Source: Toxoplasma gondii ME49
Taxonomy: Eukaryota; Apicomplexa; Conoidasida; Eucoccidiorida; Sarcocystidae
Reading direction: 5' to 3'
Assembly: GCF_000006565.2 (NCBI RefSeq)
Contig: NC_031480.1
Coordinates: 3,135,529-3,199,528, forward strand
Length of the DNA: 64,000 bases
Below the pieces are notes generated by a model. That model was given only the letters and a program-made list of their open reading frames with translations. It made no database searches and was not told where the DNA came from. Position 1 is the stretch's first letter, and the number at the start of each line of letters is the position of its first letter. The position numbers were made by a program, and so were the translations under genes. This document shows positions 28,301 through 37,300 of this stretch, in pieces.

Positions 28301-31300
28301 GGATGCTCCTTCGGTGGTAGAGAAAACCTTTTTGCATTCGTTCAATACTTGTGCGCAGAGGACTCGACAGGCAGGATGCGGAGTGTCAGGGTTTTCGACC
28401 TTCGCAGCGCTCGAACAAATTGGTAGAACATCTGGAGGAACAGAGAAGCAGGACACTTCTCGAAACAACGACCTAGAACAGCACGCACAAAGACATCCCA
28501 GCACGAGTCTAAAGGTATACGAACTACTCCGCCTATGCCAACACGCGCAGACAAACGTGAAATTTTAGAAAGGCATATCGAGGCTAGGTATATGGCGCAG
28601 TTTTCTGCATAACTCGGCTTGAGAAATCCTGAGTTGAACCTTAGGGAGCCCTAGGAGGTTGTACTGCGGATGCATCGTCTGATGGTCTTTATATTGTAAC
28701 GCAAAGTGCAGAGAGATGCGGCGGCCGAATGGGGACAAAAAAGCCAAGACCGACTTTCATTTAAGAATTGTCCCCCAACTTGACGTAAGCAGTGTAAAAT
28801 GGAGACAACACGATTTACAGCGTAACAGAAGACATACCTCCTCTCGCGGGTGGCGTGACCGACAAATGCGCTGCAAACGAAAAAGGCGCAGGACGAACGC
28901 ACCTACGAGCCTGGAGAACGCAGCAACATTCGGGCTGCGTTTCGCCACAGCCTGCACTCCTATCTTGTTCCACCTGGTCTCAACTCGCCTTCCTCTCTTT
29001 CCAACCCCCCTTCGTTCTTTTCCTGTCATTAGTAGTGCTCCCGGTAGGCTGCTACATCCAATATGTTTCCTACACCTCAGCTGGCTCGCGAAAACTCCCT
29101 GAATGTCATTCCTTTCCATTCTTTACCCTTGTTGTCTCGCAGGTGCCAACTCCTCAGACGGTTCTTTTGGACACCAGCGTTTTCGACTTTATCTAGTGGC
29201 TGTCGCTGTCGTGTTGCCGTCTTTCTTCGTTTCGTGAACACAGAGCCCTCCTTTGAATCTCCAGGGAGAGAAAGCACCGCGCTGTTACCTAGGTTTTTGG
29301 ATCCCGTTTTCTTCTCGACTCTCCTCTCGATTTTTCTTCTCCTTCTTACCTCCACAGAACACTCCAACAAACCAAGAATTGTTCAAGCAGCCACCTCCCT
29401 GGAGCATGCCATTTTCGTATCGCCATCTGTCTGGGTTTTCAGTCCAAAGCGCCTGCTTCCCTCTGGCCACCACAACGCCCTTCTTGTGGCTTAGAGCTCT
29501 GAAGGCCGTAATCCAGTCAAGCCTGGTGGCATTGGCTTCGTTGCGCGAACACGGCGGGTACGCCCCGGAGCAGCCGCACGAGCCGTACGAATAGTTGTAC
29601 GCAGAGGGATTGGTGTCGATTTGACATGTGAAAGAATCCGTGTTCGGAATGTAGCATTCCGGTAGCCCCTGGGCCACGCACAACCACTTATAGAACGACT
29701 GCCTGCATCTGGTGGCAAACAGACTCGCGCACTGATCTTGGCAATCCCGGTCGTCAACTGTCGAGGCATCCGGCTTCACAGAAAAGCTGTTGAGGCAGTG
29801 TGGTTCTGAGGCAGCGACAGACACAGACAAGAGACACATGAAAAACGGCAACAAACGGAGTTGGCAAACACACTCACAACCGTACCGGGATAGAATGTTT
29901 AATTCAAGGTGAAAGGCCGTCGCAGCATAGACACTAAGGGGGCTTGTAAGGCCGATGAGGCGGGAACAAACGTACTCGGGACTGCGGCACCAAAATGGGA
30001 ACAAGCATTCAGGGAGAGAGAAAGACAACAGCAGACGGGTGAAGGCAGCAAAGGAACTTCCACGCACACGTTGGCTCCGCCGACTCTGCACTGTGCCGCA
30101 GTATCCATAGAATGTATGAAATCGAAAAGAAACACCGTCCCACTGCGCCACACAAATCGGCAAAGACATAATATTTCTCAACACCAGGAATATCATCGGT
30201 GCAACAGTTCTCACATAAAGGAGTCCCCGTCTGGAGTAGCTCAAGGTATGAAACCATAACAAGCTAGCTCGTTTTTGGAAGCGCAGAATTCATAACTGGC
30301 TCCGATGTAAAGAAGGTCAGGCCACCAGGTTGCCAACTCATCACCTCAAAAGTATGCTGTTGGATACAGTAGCCTACGAAAGTGACGTTTCGTTGAGTGG
30401 AAAGCGAGTACTCCAGTGTTCGCGTTCCCTCACCTCTTTCAGTAAGTGGAAGTGCACTCGGCGTCAAATCTGCAATGCAAGACAGACGACACAGGAGCGG
30501 TAGTGATTGGCATCGCAACGGTATCATTCGATACCACTGTCCGCAGTGCTCATTCATGACAAAAACCTTGATGTCACCGCAATTTCCTACAATATACGTT
30601 CGGACTGAGATCCACAAGCCTCGTTCGTCTAATGGCCTACATATATATATATATATATACAGATATGTTGATATCCCGCTTGCATGGGAAGTGTGTTGAG
30701 AACATGCATGCATCACAGAAATACTTGATGCTGTTATCTGACTTGTCGCTCGGTGAACCAAACAATTTTGCAATCCGAATCTCACGTATGTGAGCAATGT
30801 CACCACATCCGTACGTTGACAAACCGGTTGTGGTTCCATGCTGTTGCCCGTCGCCATCTAACACCACCATGCTGTTACGTTAATGTTTCCCACTGGCCCT
30901 GTACACCATCTAGCGGCCTCGCCGTGAACGCACAGAGCCATGCCTATAGCCATCAGACCATCTCCGGATGTTGTAAAGCATAATCAATTGATTATGGAAA
31001 CCACAGATCTAGATGTCCGGGTATTTGACCAGTCTTCCCCGGGCGCTTCAAGACGCACGGTTCCGTGAATACACAACATCAATAAATCGGCGAGGTGGAC
31101 AGCACGCCAGCGTCTGTGTTTCTCCCTGTACCACGTATACCAACCAAAGTGTATGTCAAATGGTAAATCGATCGTTGATTTCCACTTCATCCCCGTCTGC
31201 ATATTTACCTTTGCAAAGAACAAAGTGATGCTCGTCGGTGGAGCAGACATAGTCATAAGCATCTGTATGCGTGTACGTATACTCTGAGGTCCCAGGAGGC

Positions 31301-34300
31301 GCCGTCCAGACAACGCTGTTGGCCAAACTGACAGTTGCTCCAGTATTGACTTCATTCTTCCATCTCGAAGCTGTTAGTTGGCCTTCTTCATATGTGCAGG
31401 GATATGCACTATTTGGACATGTGCAAGATCTGCCGTCACGGCTGACTACCCCCGTGGTGGGGTACAGTGCACATGTGTAGTCTGTTGGCAAGTAGGGCCC
31501 TGTAGGCAAGCAAAAAGGCTATTTCTTTCCTGCAAATGAATACGCAACTGCATTGAGGAGCAACATGGAAAGTCAAACAATTCCTCCACAACATCGGCGA
31601 TGACAGCGAGAGGTGAAGTCTCCTATTCACAAGAGTTGCAACCGCATACCGACTACAGATTTCAGAGAATGACAAACTAAGTGATGAGCACATACGCTTG
31701 AAAGGGACTAAGCTGCTGGATCTTCCACAGGCTGCACTGAGACTTACATTGAAGGCTCCTGATATGTGTAGACATGGCCATGTATGAATAATACGTGCGT
31801 CATTACCGGTATGCATGCATGCGCAGACACGTACGACCCTCCATGCAGTGACACAACCACCTACAGGGGGGATACGGCTCCCGGCGCAGTCGTACCCATG
31901 TGTGCAGACATGCGCGCATGTGCACCATATCCACTCCAGTCACACACCCACACCTATTCCCAATGTGCGTACATGAAGGGTGGGAAGCGGCTGGTACGTA
32001 CGAAGGCAAAGACCCAGCAGAATGCTCACTCCACTCTACACCAAAGGAAACACATTGGCTAAAGCCAAGACCGGAAAACCGTCTCTCAGAAACAGTTGCG
32101 TACCTGGAATACAAGTCCCTCTAATGATGAGCTTGATGGTTGACGTGTTGCACAGGATGTCTTTGGAAGTGAACAGGGAGCTATCAATTTCACATGTGGT
32201 TTTGCGCGCAGACACGGCAGCTTTACACTCTCTCTGAACTGTCTCTGTGGCGTCTTCATAGCGGCAACCTGGCTCATGAACGCCCAACATGATGGACGAA
32301 GCTGATCCGACCAATGCCTGAACCACCTCTCGATGGTGCAGCTTGTCACAGCCGAGCGGAATAATCACCGCTCCGTAGTCCGGGAGTTGCACGTCGATCT
32401 CATCCTCTGGTGGCATACGAGAGGCAGGGGAGACAAACCGTGTGGCGCACAATGTACGAGAGTCTACTTTGAAATATGCCAACCGGTCTCCGCCAGCAGT
32501 GCAACAGAGGCTTCCGTGTAGCGTTAAAATTCGAACGAGAAGGGATGCTGCAAGTCTAGACCATGAAAAGCGTGCGACTGTACATGCCCATGCACACAGA
32601 TGAATGGTGTTGTCTTCCCGAAAGTTCGCCTCAAAAATCGTACAGTTCATATGCATTAAACGCTTGTGACACCGCTCTCCAGCGTTTCCACCTGCAGCAA
32701 CAGTTATTCTCAGTTGACTCAGTGGTCACGAAAGAATGTACGGAACACGAGTTTGAATCTTGGGGGCTTGGCACCGGCTGGCGACTCTCGTGCCGCGCGG
32801 CGAAACTTGTGTGTGCGAAATACTGAGTGTTATAAAGGATAATACGTGACAAATTGACGCCATGGTACAAGCCCTGGTATAAAATTTGTTCACGTGCAGA
32901 AACGAATTAGACACCAATTCGCATGCTCTTTCTCTGCTTTCCTGTCCCACATCTCATATCCCACTATCTTCGTAAGTGGATTTAGAGATCTCGCATCGGT
33001 GCATTTCTAACTTCTAATGTATGGTCTGAGAATAATTCTTTGAAGTTTACAACTGGAACGTCGTCTTCCATGATGGCTTCTCCGATGACGAACCGATATT
33101 AATATCATGTCTGCTTCACTAAAGGCTGACAAAGTGCCAACCATCTGCGCGCAAGGGCGGCATACCATATTGTTGCAGAGGAGCTGTAGCTGGCCGTGTA
33201 GCTGCTCGACAACACACGCATTGACGAACCACGCGACAAAATGAGACACTCCACAGTCGGGCTTTTGCTGCATCCGTGTTCCTTTCATTGCAGCTCAGCA
33301 CCTGCCCCAAATAGCGTTAAGAACATCCGCGCAATTGACGCCACAATCCTGGCAACCGTCTTTAGGCTGTTGCCGTACCCGGAAAAAAGAAATGTGCCTG
33401 AATACGATAGTCTTTACTAAATCACAGCAATATCAGACTTCTAAACAGATCAAATCACCTACCAAAGCGGCAACGCTGTAACTGCTCCAACAAGCTTTGG
33501 CTGGTGTGAGGAGGAATGGCAGGGAAATCGAAGCTGAGCCAGAAGCGTTCAAACTCTGCTTGGTAGTCCGATTGTTGTGGCAAGTCCTTGGCAGCAAGAA
33601 ACGCGTCCCACGCCGTCAAACACGGCAGATGGCAGTATTGGGAGCCATGCTCTATTACGTAGCAGTTAGGACCGCGGTTGCCCACTGCACGGATGAGGGA
33701 GGCGAAGGAACAAGACAGTAAGCGGAACATCTAGTAATTAGCCATCTCCGCACACGACGTTGTCACGCGGCACACTATAGAAGGCATACCATGAGTGTGT
33801 CCCTGACATATCGGGATAGAAAGAATTTCGAGTCGACCTAAAATTCGACTAGGCGTTTAATCGCTCATTCGTTGTCAAATAGCAGCCGACAGTACACACC
33901 TATCGCTGGCGTCAAGTCCTGGCATCAAGCGCTATCTATGGAGATATCTCTATTGGTACCGTCCTCACGCTCCGGATATGAAGCGACTTACCGACTGCGG
34001 ACACTGGCGTGGGATCTGTGGTAAAATTCCAAGCAAAAGACAATGGTGGCAAGCATGCCGTTTTTCCGCATTCATTAATGCTCATGCTCAGAAAGCGTGT
34101 CAAGCATTTGCTGAAGTGTGGTCTGTGAAACGTAAGGTGTCTACCAGCACAGCTAACAACCACGTGCATCATCCATAGTCGTACGCGCTGCACTAGAGCG
34201 GTCTCAAAATCGCCTCCAGAATACAATATTGATGAACATAGTCACGCGGGTATGTATGTCCCTGTTTCACGCTCACCTACGTAAAAACAAGTGCACTGAA

Positions 34301-37300
34301 ACCTCGATCCTCAAAAAACGCATCTCTGCGTTTACGAGTTCTTAAGAGCATGCTGAAATCGATCACAAAGCGGTATAGTTTCACGGCTCGATTCTCATGT
34401 GCGGCTGCGACCTCGACAAGTTTTGACGGATCTCTATCAGAACGAAGACACAAGCGCGCAGTGGCCCAAAAAGCAGGACCTGGCGTGTCACAGCCCCTTC
34501 AATTGGGAAGCCACACACAGAGGCAGTGCTGCCTACATGCACAGAAGGAAAGCGGAGCTACAGTGTGGCTGTCCAGCATTCAAGAGCTGCCTTGTGTAAT
34601 CAGAAGTGCATGATCGGCGCATCCAAGTTCTCATCACTGGATCGACACCATCCTTAAAAGCATGCTACAATAGTACCAAAGTGGTCTCTTACTCTTGCAA
34701 ACAACAATGGTGTTCATCCGAGCACACAGCGTATTGTCCCCGGCACTTGACGTTTCTGGCGCTTCATAGAAAGCTTGGAAGACTGAGCTTTTGGCCACGT
34801 AGCGGATCTGGCCGTGCAGCATATACTGATATGATTTATTAAGGTTCTGTAACCAGCCGCTCTTGAATGTGGCCTCCTCCCGCGTGCACGCGGCCAAGGC
34901 GTTCGGACACATGCAGTCACCGTTTTCTTGATCAAATCCCTTGGATTCGTACAGCTCGCAGTCAAAAGGCGAAGTTGAAGCTACAGCAACCACGAAGCGT
35001 ATCAGGCAGCCGATAACAATTAGACACGCATGGAGCTCCTGTCGTTCTGACAACGTAGCGAGGAGAATTTCAGAGAATCGAATAAACGGTGTGAGTATAT
35101 AGTACGCACGAGTGCGTCTTACGATATTGTTTCATTTTCTGTCAAACGCTGCAAGAGGTGACGGATTCTCAGACCCGTCAAAATAACACGGCCATGTGCC
35201 AGTATGATCTGGCGATGAGACCAGACATTGCATTGCCTGGAGTGCTTCTCCCAAACAGAACGTCCCTCCGTACTCGAATGTGCTACTCTCTACATCTACA
35301 ACACAGGAAACAAAGTATCCCAACAGTTGGGCCCTCGTAGCGAACAAAGGACAGCAAGAAGCCACCTCACTTCACCGGAGGCTCTCTGGCAATCGATCCC
35401 GAAACACTGTATCAGACAAGCACTCACACGGATGAAGGTTACGCAGAAGACACCGCTGGGCCCCTACACTAAAAGGCCACTAAAAAAGGCTCCTGTTGCC
35501 GCGACTCCTGGAATGTACACTTAGGTACGTGAAAGAGCGCCTACTCGCTCCCACTAGCTGCAGCAGCTGGCTGCGAAAAAAAAACACCGAGTAAGCACCA
35601 CATTCATGCGGGGTGGTGAACTCGTAATAGCGTCGACGCTATAGCGCATCGCGTATTCGAACAGACCTACCAAAGGTGCAGTTGAAGAAGATTTGCAATT
35701 CTGCATCCTCCAGAGCGAAGCAGACGCCCGGATAATTCATTATGAGTTCATAGATTTGTGCACCACTTATAGAACATCCAATTCCTCCTTCAGCTTTGCA
35801 CAGCGCCTCTACCTCCCTGCTAACATCTTGAACTTCGCATGTGGAGCCCGTTAAAATCGAGACACCCAGCTTCTCGTAGAAAGCGCCGACAATCTCAACC
35901 TCCATCTTGTCGCCTCCGCAGTGAGACGACGTACTCCACATGGTGCCAATAGCAATATCGTCAACTTTCAGGTTCACCGCATACTCTGAAGGAGTCACGC
36001 AGTCAAGACCATACTCGCAAGCGCGTCCCGGTTGATCGACGCTCGCGACGTTGCCGGTCGCTGACAGGATGCGTTGCAACTGGGTTCTCAAAGGCAGCAT
36101 CTCGGTGCGGTCACATCTGGGGCTGTGTATGAAAACACTTTTCCCGACACCATCGAGGCTCCCCCCAGCGACAGGACTAATTTGAAAATCCGACTGCCGA
36201 CACTTCACCTTCGTCTTATCACCCAGACGTTGTGTACACGCATTCGGAGCTTCATCCTGGCACCTGCTCCCACGGCACCAGGTGAGACAAAACGTGTCGC
36301 GCATTGGGGAAGAATTGCCCCGAAAGCGCTAGTTCCACCTTGCGTCATCACTAGACCCGACAGCTAACCTTACCGTATTGCTTTATCAGATCTGCGGTCC
36401 TTGTCGCTGCGGCAAAGAAACCCAAAAAGCACTTCAAGTTTAGAAGAGGCTAGAAATTTCATGCTGAAACTGACGGCCACAACTCGACATGACCTTAACC
36501 TAGAAATCCGCGTTTCTCCCGGTGAAGTAATGGAAACAGGGAGTTCCCTCGTGCTCCTCGCCTTGTAGGAGAAGTCAGACTATGCCGAATAAAACTGAAC
36601 GCTAGCATTCGGGCACATGCGTTGTGGTTCACCATAGAGTGACGACTACTTCCTAAATAAGCAGAAGGTGAATCTGAGGAAATATACAACATATACAACT
36701 GCTGGGCCATTCGTGGAGATTGGGGATATAACATGCAATGAAATGAAAAGAATATCAGTTGTCTAATTTTACATACATCAGATCAATTCGACAGCTTTGA
36801 TGCTGTTGTTCTCCATTATCCCTTTCAGAGGCGGGAAATGTTTGGAAATTCCAAGGCAACGACGGAACCACCCATACCCACGCAAGCGTTAGCAGGAACA
36901 TCCCCGGCCACAATGTCAACCACGTGCTTGGCACGCTGGGAATCTAGACTAACCGAAGTTGCACGACGTTACAAGCACTTCTGCAATGCTCTCGTCAATT
37001 TGTGGAAGGGCCATCAGCGTCTCCGCCGACCGGAAATCAGTCTCAAAGCAAGCGTTTACGTCGTCACAGTTCCAGTAGTCATCAGAGTTGGCAGTCCACA
37101 AGCTCTCGCAAGCCAATTTGCACGGTTCGGTAAGCCAAGTGGGAACGCTCGCCGATGGCCTGAAGCAGTTTGGACCCCCGTTGATTCGATGAGCTGAAAA
37201 ATTCCAACCACCGTGTCACAGGATGCTCTGAATATTCAGCTGGAACATCTGTCTGCAGGAACCCCCGGGCTCATGGAAAACCCGCGTGGCGGACAACGTA

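Noticed and set aside
33295..33297. Selenocysteine codon in the Cys-rich module
   Set aside because: No SECIS element was identified, and omitting the exon keeps the reading frame. Module decay is simpler.
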